In this document: in pieces, positions 7,783 through 16,088 of the stretch
How positions within the stretch are numbered: the stretch's first letter is position 1
Layout: every line of letters starts with the position of its first letter
DNA from: Bacteroidales bacterium UBA6397
Lineage (GTDB): Bacteria > Bacteroidota > Bacteroidia > Bacteroidales > UBA932
NCBI GenBank assembly: GCA_002439875.1
Contig: DJQB01000002.1
Location: forward strand, 129,186-193,185
Direction: 5' to 3'
Length of the DNA: 64,000 nt
Program-made: the position numbers and the translations under genes
The notes under the pieces: model-generated
The model's input: the letters and a program-made list of their open reading frames with translations, nothing else
Told to the model about the DNA's origin: nothing
The model's database searches: none

Positions 7783-8658
7783 ATGAGCATTCGGCGCCGG
7801 CTTCTCATAATTCTCGGACCTACCGCTGTCGGCAAGACGGACTTCAGCATTTCGAAGGCTTTGGAATATGGTTCCCCGGTGATTTCATGCGATTCCCGTC
7901 AGATTTTTAGGAATATGTCCATAGGGACCGCTGTCCCAAGTGCTTCGCAGCTTGCCGCTGTGAAGCATTATTTCATTCAAACCGTTCCCGTCTCCCAATC
8001 CTACACAGCAGGGGATTATGAACTTGAAGCCGTGCAATTGGTTGAGGATCTGTTCGCCCAAGGACATGAAACCGTGGTTATGACCGGAGGTTCAATGTTT
8101 TACATTGATGCTGTATGCAATGGGCTTGACAACCTTCCTGATGGTGATTCTTCTTTAAGGGCCGAACTATGGGAGCGTCTTGAGAAAGATGGAATTGAAT
8201 CTCTTTCCAAAGAGCTTGAGCGGAAGGATCCCCTGACATATTCCCAAATTGACATCCGCAACAGTCAGAGGGTCATCCGGGCTCTGGAAGTTTGTCTGGT
8301 TTCAGGGAGACCATTCTCTTCATTCAAAACAGGTGAGAGGCGCATTCGTTCATTTGGGATAGAGAAAGTCGGGTTGACGCGCCCACGTGAGGAATTATAT
8401 TCAAGAATTGATGAGCGAGCCTTGAATATGATTGAGGATGGTTTGGTTGAGGAGGTGCGCTCTTTGCTGCCATACCGGTATTGTCAGGCTTTGCAAACTG
8501 TTGGTTATAAGGAGATTTTTGAATATCTTGACGGAAAAATTCCTTTGGATGAGGCTGTCCGTCTCATCCAAAGGAACACTCGTCATTATGCCAAGAAGCA
8601 ACTCACTTGGTGGCGTCGCGATCCTTACATCCGCTGGATAGATGTTTCCGCTCACTGA
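7783..8658 (+). CDS. miaA: tRNA dimethylallyltransferase
   Basis: It adds a dimethylallyl group to A37 of tRNAs that read codons starting with U, supporting reading-frame accuracy. It has 291 residues. The P-loop GPTAVGKT is at residues 12-19, followed by SCDSRQIFRNMSIGTA (the DSRQxY-type substrate loop, with Phe where Tyr is usual) and TGGSMFYIDAVCNG. RPREELYSRID and the tail QRNTRHYAKKQLTWWRRD complete the signature. It is translationally close to the gene upstream (9-bp gap). A dense block of small palindromes follows its stop codon (8650-8799). Confidence 0.95.
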   Translation: MSIRRRLLIILGPTAVGKTDFSISKALEYGSPVISCDSRQIFRNMSIGTAVPSASQLAAVKHYFIQTVPVSQSYTAGDYELEAVQLVEDLFAQGHETVVMTGGSMFYIDAVCNGLDNLPDGDSSLRAELWERLEKDGIESLSKELERKDPLTYSQIDIRNSQRVIRALEVCLVSGRPFSSFKTGERRIRSFGIEKVGLTRPREELYSRIDERALNMIEDGLVEEVRSLLPYRYCQALQTVGYKEIFEYLDGKIPLDEAVRLIQRNTRHYAKKQLTWWRRDPYIRWIDVSAH

Positions 8659-8759
8659 GCCGAAGTGATTACAAGCGATACGGAGCGAAGCGACGCAAGG
8701 GGTATGGGGAGAACGCTCCCCATTGCCCCACCGGGGCTGTCACGAAGTGAGTTGAAGGT
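8650..8759. repeat. Cluster of small palindromes after miaA
   Basis: The stretch contains CACT-GAGCCGA-AGTG at the miaA stop codon (a shortened form of the family B hairpin), ATGGGGAG-AACG-CTCCCCAT at 8704-8723 and GCCCC-ACC-GGGGC just after. On the minus strand it reads GCTTCGCTCCGT, resembling the family A core. It is likely terminator or repeat debris between the convergent miaA and DUF3127 genes. Confidence 0.5.
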
Positions 8760-8799
8760 AATGATTTGCCGTTCTAGCCGGCTAGAACGGCAAATCATT
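8760..8799. repeat. Perfect 40-nt palindrome over the DUF3127 stop codon
   Basis: The arms at 8760-8779 and 8780-8799 are exact reverse complements with no spacer. The right arm, on the minus strand, encodes the last five residues (NDLPF) and stop of the DUF3127 protein, so the left arm is an inverted copy of the gene end. It could act as a bidirectional terminator between convergent genes, but it has no T-run. Confidence 0.9.
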
Positions 8800-9213
8800 G
8801 CTTGGGTCTTCCGCTGGAAGGTCATCGATGGTCGGGGCCGGTGCCGCCTGAGGCTGAGCGCTGTAATTCGGCTGAGGTGCCGGAGCATAATTCTGCGGAG
8901 CTTGGTATGCTGGCTGCTGAGCCGGAACCGATTGCCCCGCAGGAGTGATTCTCCAGACGCGCACGTCGTTGTACCAACGTCCATTGTACTCCCTTGCCCT
9001 GAGATTGAATGCGACTTTGACGGAGTCTCCTACCTGGTACTTGTCAAGATCGGCGACCTTGTCGTTGCCGAAGGCCGTCAGGCACACATCCGCCGGATAG
9101 TTGCCGTCTTGATACTCTAGAACGAAATCCTGTTTTGTCCAAGAGCCTTTCGCTCCCTGTCCGTTTTGTCTGGCAAGCTTCTGCTTGATCCTGCCTTCTA
9201 TTTCCAATGCCAT
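8782..9213 (-). CDS. DUF3127 protein, OB-fold with SSB-like C-terminal tip
   Basis: This is a 143-residue protein. Residues 1-90 form a DUF3127 domain (MALEIEGRIKQKL, QDFVLEYQD, VKVAFNLRAREYNGRWYNDVRVWRI), a predicted OB-fold found in Bacteroidota. Residues 92-130 are a flexible Pro/Gln/Ala-rich linker. The protein ends in IDDLPAEDPSNDLPF, an acidic tail with a DLPF tip like the D-D-I-P-F tip by which SSB recruits partners such as RecQ, PriA and exonuclease I. I infer single-stranded DNA or RNA binding and partner recruitment. It is not the canonical ssb gene. recQ lies about 1 kb away but on the other strand. Confidence 0.8.
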   Translation of the reverse strand: MALEIEGRIKQKLARQNGQGAKGSWTKQDFVLEYQDGNYPADVCLTAFGNDKVADLDKYQVGDSVKVAFNLRAREYNGRWYNDVRVWRITPAGQSVPAQQPAYQAPQNYAPAPQPNYSAQPQAAPAPTIDDLPAEDPSNDLPF

Positions 9214-9304
9214 GGTATTATTTTATTACTTGTTTTGTAAAAATTTAACCTGCTCGGCGCGAGGGCGCAAAGCAGGCTTGTCATACACTGCCTGAAGGCA
9301 GGGA

Positions 9305-10120
9305 TTATTTCTTGTCCTCGGCGACAGGCTCCACAAAGAACTTGACAGAGTCAAGCTGGATGTCGAACACGAGTGTTGTGTTAGGATCGATGCCGTTGGA
9401 TCCGCGCTCGCCGTAGCCGAGCTTTGAAGGGACATAAAGAGTGGCCTTTCCCCCTTCACCGAGAAGCTGGAGGCCTTCTGTCCATGCAGGGATGACCCTG
9501 TTGAGTGTGAGCATGACGGCATCCTGCTCAGCCTTGACCTCTTCGATGACAGTGCCGTCGGTGAGGGCGAGCTTGTAGTGAACGTAGACTGTGTCCTTGT
9601 CGGAAGTCGGCTTGACCTCGCTTCCGGTCTCGGTGATGATGTACTGGAGTCCGGATTCAGTCTCCTGAACGCCCTCCTTCTTGCGGTTGGCCTCAAGGAA
9701 CTTCTGCTCCTTCTCCTTGTTGATGGCGCCGACATATTCAGCCCTCTTCTGGATGAAATCATTCATGATGCGATTCATCTCCTCCGGGTTGACCTTGAAC
9801 TGCTTTGGGAATTCCTCGTCACGAGGGTTGCCCTTGGCAGCCACGAAATCGGCTGCGCCTTTCTTGATCATGTTGAAGTTGAGGTCGCCCATGCTGTAGT
9901 TCTTTATCATGGATCCGAGCTGGATGCCAAGAAGGTAACTTACAGAGTCTACCGTTGCCTTTGAAGGAAGGAGATCCTTGGCGTTGAGAGGTTTCTGAGG
10001 GGCGGCGGCCACCGCTGTGCTGTCGGCTCCCTCGACCTTTCCGTCGGCCTTGCCGGTTGAGTTGCAGGCAGTGGCTGAAAGAACCATCGCTGTCAACGCA
10101 AGCATTTTGATTGTCTTCAT
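9305..10120 (-). CDS. FKBP-type peptidyl-prolyl isomerase lipoprotein
   Basis: It catalyses cis-trans isomerisation of prolyl bonds in envelope proteins. The 271 residues begin with a lipoprotein signal (MKTIKMLALTAMVLSATAC, Cys19). A FKBP_N dimerisation domain follows at roughly 50-150 (SYLLGIQLGSMIKNY, PEEMNRIMNDFIQKR) and an FKBP_C domain at about 158-262 (GLQYIITETGSEVKP, VYVHYKLALTDGTVIEE, LLGEGGKATLYVPSKLGYGERG, TTLVFDIQLDSV). This is the FkpA/Mip architecture. It is probably anchored in the outer membrane facing the periplasm. It stands alone on the minus strand between DUF3127 and the divergent recQ. Confidence 0.93.
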   Translation of the reverse strand: MKTIKMLALTAMVLSATACNSTGKADGKVEGADSTAVAAAPQKPLNAKDLLPSKATVDSVSYLLGIQLGSMIKNYSMGDLNFNMIKKGAADFVAAKGNPRDEEFPKQFKVNPEEMNRIMNDFIQKRAEYVGAINKEKEQKFLEANRKKEGVQETESGLQYIITETGSEVKPTSDKDTVYVHYKLALTDGTVIEEVKAEQDAVMLTLNRVIPAWTEGLQLLGEGGKATLYVPSKLGYGERGSNGIDPNTTLVFDIQLDSVKFFVEPVAEDKK

Positions 10121-10286
10121 AATAATTTAATTCTTTTATAAGTTGTCAACATTTGGCTTTAGGGCATAAAAGCCCAAAAGTTCTGCAAATATCGCAAAAA
10201 ATATTGACTTTATTCCTCAATAAAGGGCTAAAATGCTTGTTTATCCCGAAAACAATCACTATTTTTAGAAATAATTAGGATGTTCT

Positions 10287-12491
10287 ATGGAAATTGACCC
10301 GTCATTGCTGAATTCCAAACTGAAAGAATTTTTCGGTTTTGATTCCTTCAAAGGGGATCAGGAGAAAATCATCAGGAACCTCCTGGAGGGGAAGGACACG
10401 TTTGTCCTGATGCCGACAGGAGGCGGCAAGTCTCTGTGTTTCCAGCTGCCCGCCCTGGTGATGCCGGGGACGGCCATAGTGATCTCTCCTCTTATAGCGC
10501 TCATGAAGAATCAGGTGGATGTGATAAGGGGATTTGTGGAGGAGCGGAACGGTGTCGCGCATTTCCTGAACTCTTCGCTGAACAGGGCTCAGATCCAGGA
10601 GGTCCGGGCGGATGTGCTTTCGGGTGTTACCAAACTCCTTTATGTCGCTCCCGAGTCGCTTACCAAGGAGGAGAATGTGGAGCTTCTGCGTGAGGTGAAG
10701 ATCTCATTCTATGCTGTTGACGAGGCTCATTGCATCTCTGAATGGGGACATGACTTCAGACCGGAGTACCGCAGGATCAGAGATATGGTCCAGATGATAG
10801 GACGCGCCCCAATCATCGCTCTCACGGCGACGGCCACGCCTAAAGTGCAGAACGACATCCAGAAGAATCTCGGGATTATGGATGCGACTGTCTTCAAGTC
10901 ATCGTTCAACAGACCGAATCTTTTCTATGAGGTCCGAGACAAGACCAACCCGGACAAAGACATCATCCGCTACATAAAACAGCATGCAGGCAAATCGGGA
11001 ATCATCTACTGCCTGAGCCGCAAAAAGGTGGAGGAGATTGCCAACCTCCTTGAGATAAACGGAATCAGGGCGCTTCCGTATCATGCCGGTCTTGATGCCA
11101 AGACCAGGGCGGAGAATCAGGATAGGTTCCTTATGGAGGATGTGGATGTGATTGTCGCGACTATCGCTTTCGGAATGGGAATCGATAAGCCTGACATCCG
11201 TTTTGTAATTCATTATGACATTCCTAAGAGCATCGAGGGCTACTATCAGGAGACCGGTCGCGCCGGCAGGGACGGGGAGGATGCCGAGTGCATAACCTAC
11301 TACAGCTACAAGGACATCCGCAAGCTGGAAAAATTCATGCAGGGCAAGCCGGTCTCAGAGCAGGAGATAGGACGCCAGCTGCTGATGGACACCGTAGCCT
11401 ACGCCGAGTCGGGGATGTGCCGCAGAAGATTGCTTCTGAACTATTTCGGCGAGAATTATCCTAAGGACAACTGTGGACTTTGCGACAACTGTGTCAATCC
11501 CAAAGCGACATTTGACGGTCGTAAGGAGATGTGTCTGGTGATAAGGCTCATAAAGTCTCTTCCGGAACATTTCAAGATCGAGCACCTGGCATCGGTGTTG
11601 GCCGGTCAGGACAACGCGTTGATCAAATCCTACCGCCACGACACTTTCCCTCTGTTCGGCTCGGGGAGCGGTCACAGTGTGAATTTCTGGTGCGCGGTCA
11701 TCCACCAAGGGCTTGTCATGCATTTTCTTGAGAAGGAAATCGAGTCCTACGGGCTGATCTATGTCACCGCGAAAGGCGAGGAGTTCCTAAGCAGTCCTTA
11801 TGAGGTGCTTCTTGTTGAAGACAGGGTCTTCAAGGGTAAAGGCACCGATGACGAGGATGATGAGGACACCCCGTCTCCAGCCATGAGGGGCGGAGGTGGA
11901 GACGCTGCCCTCCTGTCAATGCTGAAGAACCTCAGGAAGGACATGTCAAAGAGGCTGAATCTACAGCCATGGATCATTTTCGGCGATCCTGCCTTGGAGG
12001 ACATGTCGATTCTCTATCCAGTCACTTACGATGAACTCCACAACTGTCAGGGTGTCGGTGAGGGCAAGGCCAGAAAATACGGCAGAGAGTTCATCGACCT
12101 GATCCGCAGGTATGTTGGCGAGAACGACATCACCAGACCGGAGGACTTTGTCGTCAAGTCGGCACCGACCAAGAGTGCCGACAAGATATTCATAATCCAG
12201 AGTGTCGACAGGCGGATGTCTCTTGAGGACATCGCGGATGCGAAGGGACTTGAACTGGACGAGCTGATCGGGGAGATAGAAGGCATCGTGTCATCCGGAA
12301 CCAAGCTGGATCTGAACTATTACATCGGCCAGGCGATCGACGATGAGGTGGTTGAGGATATTTATGAATATTTCAGAAGCGAGGCTACCTCTGATTCTGT
12401 CGAGGAGGCTGTCAAGGCTCTGGGAGTGGACTACGAGGAGATGGAGATCCGTCTTGTCAGAATAAAGTTTCTTTGTGAGATAGCTTCCTAG
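10287..12491 (+). CDS. recQ: ATP-dependent DNA helicase RecQ
   Basis: This 3'-5' helicase is used in recombination and fork repair. It has 734 residues, longer than E. coli RecQ (~610). Walker A TGGGKS is at 44-49 and the DEAH box (VDEAHCISEWGHDFR) at 145-148. Motif VI is QETGRAGRDG. The RecQ zinc site is CRRRLLLNYFGENYP...CGLCDNC near residue 377. A winged-helix RQC domain follows, then an acidic linker (DDEDDEDTP, ~530) and an HRDC-like domain (WIIFGDPALEDMS, YPVTYDELHNCQGVG). About 100 extra residues follow. The last 3-4 nt overlap the convergent PHP gene. Confidence 0.96.
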   Translation: MEIDPSLLNSKLKEFFGFDSFKGDQEKIIRNLLEGKDTFVLMPTGGGKSLCFQLPALVMPGTAIVISPLIALMKNQVDVIRGFVEERNGVAHFLNSSLNRAQIQEVRADVLSGVTKLLYVAPESLTKEENVELLREVKISFYAVDEAHCISEWGHDFRPEYRRIRDMVQMIGRAPIIALTATATPKVQNDIQKNLGIMDATVFKSSFNRPNLFYEVRDKTNPDKDIIRYIKQHAGKSGIIYCLSRKKVEEIANLLEINGIRALPYHAGLDAKTRAENQDRFLMEDVDVIVATIAFGMGIDKPDIRFVIHYDIPKSIEGYYQETGRAGRDGEDAECITYYSYKDIRKLEKFMQGKPVSEQEIGRQLLMDTVAYAESGMCRRRLLLNYFGENYPKDNCGLCDNCVNPKATFDGRKEMCLVIRLIKSLPEHFKIEHLASVLAGQDNALIKSYRHDTFPLFGSGSGHSVNFWCAVIHQGLVMHFLEKEIESYGLIYVTAKGEEFLSSPYEVLLVEDRVFKGKGTDDEDDEDTPSPAMRGGGGDAALLSMLKNLRKDMSKRLNLQPWIIFGDPALEDMSILYPVTYDELHNCQGVGEGKARKYGREFIDLIRRYVGENDITRPEDFVVKSAPTKSADKIFIIQSVDRRMSLEDIADAKGLELDELIGEIEGIVSSGTKLDLNYYIGQAIDDEVVEDIYEYFRSEATSDSVEEAVKALGVDYEEMEIRLVRIKFLCEIAS

Positions 12492-13339
12492 ATGGTCACC
12501 ATTTTCAACCTGCGTCCCTCGAAGTGACCGAGATGTCTGAACCCGAACGTCTTTAAGTACTGCGCGAAGTAGTCGAATCTGTCTCCGACCTGTTCAGGTG
12601 TGTGCGAGTCTGACCCTATGCAGATGATCTCGCCGCCGAGTTCAATGTACCTTATCAGAATGTCCCTGTCAAGCCGCGGCGTACGCAATCCGTAAGTCTT
12701 GTAACTTTTGGTGTTGATTTCCAACCCTTTCCCATTCTCGATCAAGTACTTGAAGATCTCGTCGAACAGCCCCGGAAAGTCCCGGTACAGAACACTTTCC
12801 TTCGGGTAAGGGGCGTAGCGCGCCACATAGTCGAAATGTCCCATTATGTCGAAATCCCCGAGCCATCTCATCTCCCGAAGGATGGTCTCAAGGTAACGCC
12901 CATAGGCCTCCTTCCAGTTCTTACCTTTGTAGTACGTACCGAAATAGGGGTCGGTGTCCTCAAGGTAGTGGACTGAGGCGATGATCTGGTCGAACTTGTG
13001 TTTTGAGAGAAGTTCCCTGGTCTTGTCGTGGTTCTTTTCTCCAAGCCCCAATTCTATTCCTTTGAATATCTTGAATTTCCGTGACGCCCCTTTCCCGAAA
13101 GCCCCGTCTGCGGCCAGACCGTTCACCCTGTCTATCTCCTCCTGCTGTGCCTCAACATCGAAAACTTCGCTGACCACAGGCTCGAACTCTTCCTTCATCT
13201 TCGGGACATAGAAATCACAATGATCGGTGAAACATATTCCTCCGAAACCTTTTTCCGCCGCGGCCTCCGCACTTTTTTCAACGGTCGTTCCCTCTCCGTC
13301 GAAAGAGAATTGGCTATGATTGTGTGTATCGAAAAACAT
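12488..13339 (-). CDS. PHP-domain phosphatase, histidinol-phosphatase (HisJ/HisK) type
   Basis: This is a metal-dependent phosphoesterase of the PHP superfamily, 283 residues from the ATG at 13337-13339; a GTG two codons upstream is possible. PHP motif I is DTHNHSQFSFDG, then FTDHCDF, KGIELG, ASVHYLE, MGHFDYVARYAPYP and SDSHTPEQVGDRF, the order seen in HisJ-type L-histidinol-phosphate phosphatases. No other his gene is in the window, so the substrate is not certain. It converges on recQ with overlapping stop codons (CTAG). Confidence 0.85.
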   Translation of the reverse strand: MFFDTHNHSQFSFDGEGTTVEKSAEAAAEKGFGGICFTDHCDFYVPKMKEEFEPVVSEVFDVEAQQEEIDRVNGLAADGAFGKGASRKFKIFKGIELGLGEKNHDKTRELLSKHKFDQIIASVHYLEDTDPYFGTYYKGKNWKEAYGRYLETILREMRWLGDFDIMGHFDYVARYAPYPKESVLYRDFPGLFDEIFKYLIENGKGLEINTKSYKTYGLRTPRLDRDILIRYIELGGEIICIGSDSHTPEQVGDRFDYFAQYLKTFGFRHLGHFEGRRLKMVTI

Positions 13340-13390
13340 AGGCACGAATATAGCATTTTTTACTTAAATTTGTAATTTGTATTAAAGAAT

Positions 13391-14038
13391 ATGATTATGT
13401 TCACATTTGGCTACAAATCTTCATTCAGCAGTATCCTCAGGGCGCTGGCTGCCATCGGCATAGGCCTGGTGATGATTTTTGACAATGCGGCTTCGGTGAC
13501 TGTGGTTAAGGTCATCGCGGCTTTCCTGCTGGCCTCAGGGCTCGTGTCTTTGGTTTACGGCTTCATTCGCAACAAAAGGGATGGAGTGCTTCCGTTGATG
13601 GCGGTTAACGCTGTCGTTGACTTGATTTTGGGTCTGTTGCTATTCCTTAATCCTGTCTGGGTGGCCGGCTTCATTGTCACGCTGGTAGGAATTGTACTGA
13701 TCCTTTTCGGTGGCATTCAGTTGATTGCCTTGGCGGGGACATTGTCCCTTCTCGGAGCCGGGTTCTCCACATTGATTCTTTCGATCTGTGCGGTGATCGG
13801 AGGGGCTTTTCTCCTCTTCAATCCGTTCGGAGAGAGGATCATGAGTATCTGCGCCGGAAGTTTTCTGCTCCTTTACGGAGTCTCCGAGTTGATCTCCTCA
13901 TGGCGGATCCGCAAGGCCAAAGAGGCGTACGAGATCCGTTTCAATACAACGCAGGAGGCTCAGCCAGAGCAGGATGTGATTGAAACTTCAGGTTTGGACG
14001 ATGCCAAGGAAGTGAACTACACAAAGATGGACGAATAG
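13391..14038 (+). CDS. HdeD/DUF308 family membrane protein
   Basis: This is an integral membrane protein of 215 residues with six predicted transmembrane helices at roughly 12-32, 36-55, 67-87, 91-112, 118-140 and 146-165, then a charged ~50-residue cytoplasmic tail. The composition and spacing match DUF308, the family of the E. coli acid-resistance protein HdeD. The role here is unknown. A -7-like TAAATTTG lies at 13365-13372. The dnaG ATG comes 2 bp after its stop codon, so it heads a DUF308-dnaG-metG-galM run. Confidence 0.8.
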   Translation: MIMFTFGYKSSFSSILRALAAIGIGLVMIFDNAASVTVVKVIAAFLLASGLVSLVYGFIRNKRDGVLPLMAVNAVVDLILGLLLFLNPVWVAGFIVTLVGIVLILFGGIQLIALAGTLSLLGAGFSTLILSICAVIGGAFLLFNPFGERIMSICAGSFLLLYGVSELISSWRIRKAKEAYEIRFNTTQEAQPEQDVIETSGLDDAKEVNYTKMDE

Positions 14039-14040
14039 GA

Positions 14041-16083
14041 ATGATTCCACGGGAAACGGTGCAGAAGATTCTTGACGCCGCGCGTGTCGAGGAGGTGATA
14101 GGCGACTTCGTGACTCTGAGAAAACGCGGGGCCGACCTTTGGGCATGCTGTCCGTTCCATGGTGAGAAGACACCGTCATTCCATGTTATTCCATCCAAAG
14201 GGCAGTATTACTGTTTCGGTTGTCACAAGGGCGGCTCTGCTGTCGGGTTCATTATGGACTATGAGCATTTGTCCTATGTGGAGGCGCTGCGGTACCTCGC
14301 CAGGAGGTACAACATCGAAATAGTCGAGAAGGAGGAGACTGCCGAGGACATAGCGAACCGTCAGCGGAACGAGAGTCTGCTGCTGGTCTCTGAATATGCC
14401 GGCAATTTCTTCAAAGAGCAGTTGCGTACCGATGAGGGACGGGCTGTGGGCCTAGAATATTTCCATTCGCGTGGCTTGACAGACGCAACAATCGAGAAAT
14501 ACGGTCTTGGCTGGGCTCCTTCAAGCCGTCATGCGTTGACGGATGCGGCCAAGGCGGCCGGGTACAAGGATGAATATCTCCTTGAGACAGGTCTGTGTGC
14601 CGTTTATGATTCGGACAGAAGCCTGCACGACAGGTTCTACGACAGAGTTGTGTTCCCGATTCATTCGGTGAGCGGAAGGGTAATAGCCTTCGGGGCAAGG
14701 ACTTTGAAGTCCAAGGAAGCCGGAAAACCTTATGCCAAGTATGTAAATTCCAAGGAATCGGATATTTACGTCAAGAACAAGTCTCTCTATGGCATCTGGT
14801 TCGCCAAGAACGAGATGGCCCGTAAGGACAAGTGCTACCTTGTCGAAGGTTATCTGGATGTCCTTTCGATGCACCAGCTCGGGATCACCAATGTGGTGGC
14901 CTCCAGCGGCACGGCCTTGACGGAAGGCCAGATAGAACTCATAAAGAGATTCACTCAGAACGTCACGATCATGTACGACGGGGATTCCGCCGGGATTCAT
15001 GCCGCTTTGAGGGGAATCGACATGTTCCTGCGTGAGGGAATGAATGTGAAGGTCGTGCTGATTCCGGACGGGGACGATCCGGATTCATATTCCCGAAAAC
15101 ACTCTTTGGCTGAGGTTGAGGAGTTCCTTGCCGGTGCTGAGATGGATTTTGTGGATTTCAAGTCCTCGCTGTTGATGAAGGACACTGCAAATGATCCTTT
15201 GAAGCGGGCCGAGATGATCAACGACATCGCGGACACAATCGCGGACATCCCTGATGCCGTAAAGCGTTCTGTCTATGTTGATTTCCTGAGTGACAAGTTT
15301 GAGATCCGGCGGGACATTCTTGATGAAAGGATCGGGGCCACTCGCTCCAAGAGGCTTATGGAGGAGAAAAAGGCTGCTGACCGTGAAAGACGTCAGGCTC
15401 AGACGGCGCCAGTGGCTTCGGCTGGCTCAGCTACCGATGCTGCTCCGGTGGCTGAGCCCGCCGAAGCCACAGAAGCACTGGTTCAGCGTACCGGCCTGGA
15501 TGCCTTGATTGACAACCGCATCATGGCCACCGCTGAGCGTGATCTTATGAGCTTTATCCTCACCTACGGTACCACGAAACTGGAGTTTCAGAGCGATTCG
15601 GACTTCTATTCCGGTTCGGACGAGGATGCGCTGACCGTCTTTGATTTCATTTGTCAGGCCTTGGAAGGGGACGATTCCCGGTTTGCCAACACTGTGCTCA
15701 GGAATGCGTACGATGCTTATTCCAAGGATTACTATGAGGGCTATTCCCAGGAGGAGATAGTGAAGCATCTGATGGACGGTGAGGACAGGGATGTTGCCTA
15801 TGTGGCCGCCCAACTGTCAACGGATGAGAAGTACGATCTGTCGGTTAAGCATCTGCGGCAGTCCATGATGTCCAAAGTGTCGTGGCTGACGCTCTACGTA
15901 CCGAAGGCGATTCTGGTCTTCCAGCAGAGCCGTATGGAGAACAGGGACAGCGAGTTGAAGGAAGAACTCAGGGCGGCGCAGTCCGTTTCAGACGGCGACC
16001 GTGAGATGGAGATAATGCAGGAGATGCTGAAGGTGCAGAAGGCACTTAAAATGGTGAAAGTCAGATTGGGAAGAGAAAAATAA
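14041..16083 (+). CDS. dnaG: DNA primase DnaG, with a palindrome in its linker
   Basis: It makes RNA primers for replication. It has 680 residues. The N-terminal CHC2 zinc finger has Cys37, His40, Cys58 and Cys61. A Toprim core follows: EGYLDVLSMHQLG (from about 265) and MYDGDSAG (~310), then DDPDSY. The C-terminal helicase-binding domain begins after about residue 490. Between core and C-domain, residues ~457-477 (Ala/Pro/Glu-rich) are encoded by an inverted pair of family B repeats (15412-15470). The linker tolerates such insertions, so function should be kept. It lies 5 bp upstream of metG. Confidence 0.96.
   Translation: MIPRETVQKILDAARVEEVIGDFVTLRKRGADLWACCPFHGEKTPSFHVIPSKGQYYCFGCHKGGSAVGFIMDYEHLSYVEALRYLARRYNIEIVEKEETAEDIANRQRNESLLLVSEYAGNFFKEQLRTDEGRAVGLEYFHSRGLTDATIEKYGLGWAPSSRHALTDAAKAAGYKDEYLLETGLCAVYDSDRSLHDRFYDRVVFPIHSVSGRVIAFGARTLKSKEAGKPYAKYVNSKESDIYVKNKSLYGIWFAKNEMARKDKCYLVEGYLDVLSMHQLGITNVVASSGTALTEGQIELIKRFTQNVTIMYDGDSAGIHAALRGIDMFLREGMNVKVVLIPDGDDPDSYSRKHSLAEVEEFLAGAEMDFVDFKSSLLMKDTANDPLKRAEMINDIADTIADIPDAVKRSVYVDFLSDKFEIRRDILDERIGATRSKRLMEEKKAADRERRQAQTAPVASAGSATDAAPVAEPAEATEALVQRTGLDALIDNRIMATAERDLMSFILTYGTTKLEFQSDSDFYSGSDEDALTVFDFICQALEGDDSRFANTVLRNAYDAYSKDYYEGYSQEEIVKHLMDGEDRDVAYVAAQLSTDEKYDLSVKHLRQSMMSKVSWLTLYVPKAILVFQQSRMENRDSELKEELRAAQSVSDGDREMEIMQEMLKVQKALKMVKVRLGREK
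15412..15470. repeat. Inverted pair of family B palindromes inside dnaG
   Basis: The segment 15412-15435 is the reverse complement of 15447-15470 at 22 of 24 positions. Each half is itself a small hairpin: in the right copy GTGGCT and AGCCAC flank loop GAGCCCGCCGA; in the left copy, read on the minus strand, the loop is GAGCCAGCCGA. The whole is translated in frame in the dnaG linker. Confidence 0.85.
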
Positions 16084-16088
16084 TATTC

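Noticed and set aside
8782..9213. Canonical single-strand binding protein gene (ssb)
   Set aside because: The OB domain matches DUF3127, not the SSB core; only the tip is SSB-like.
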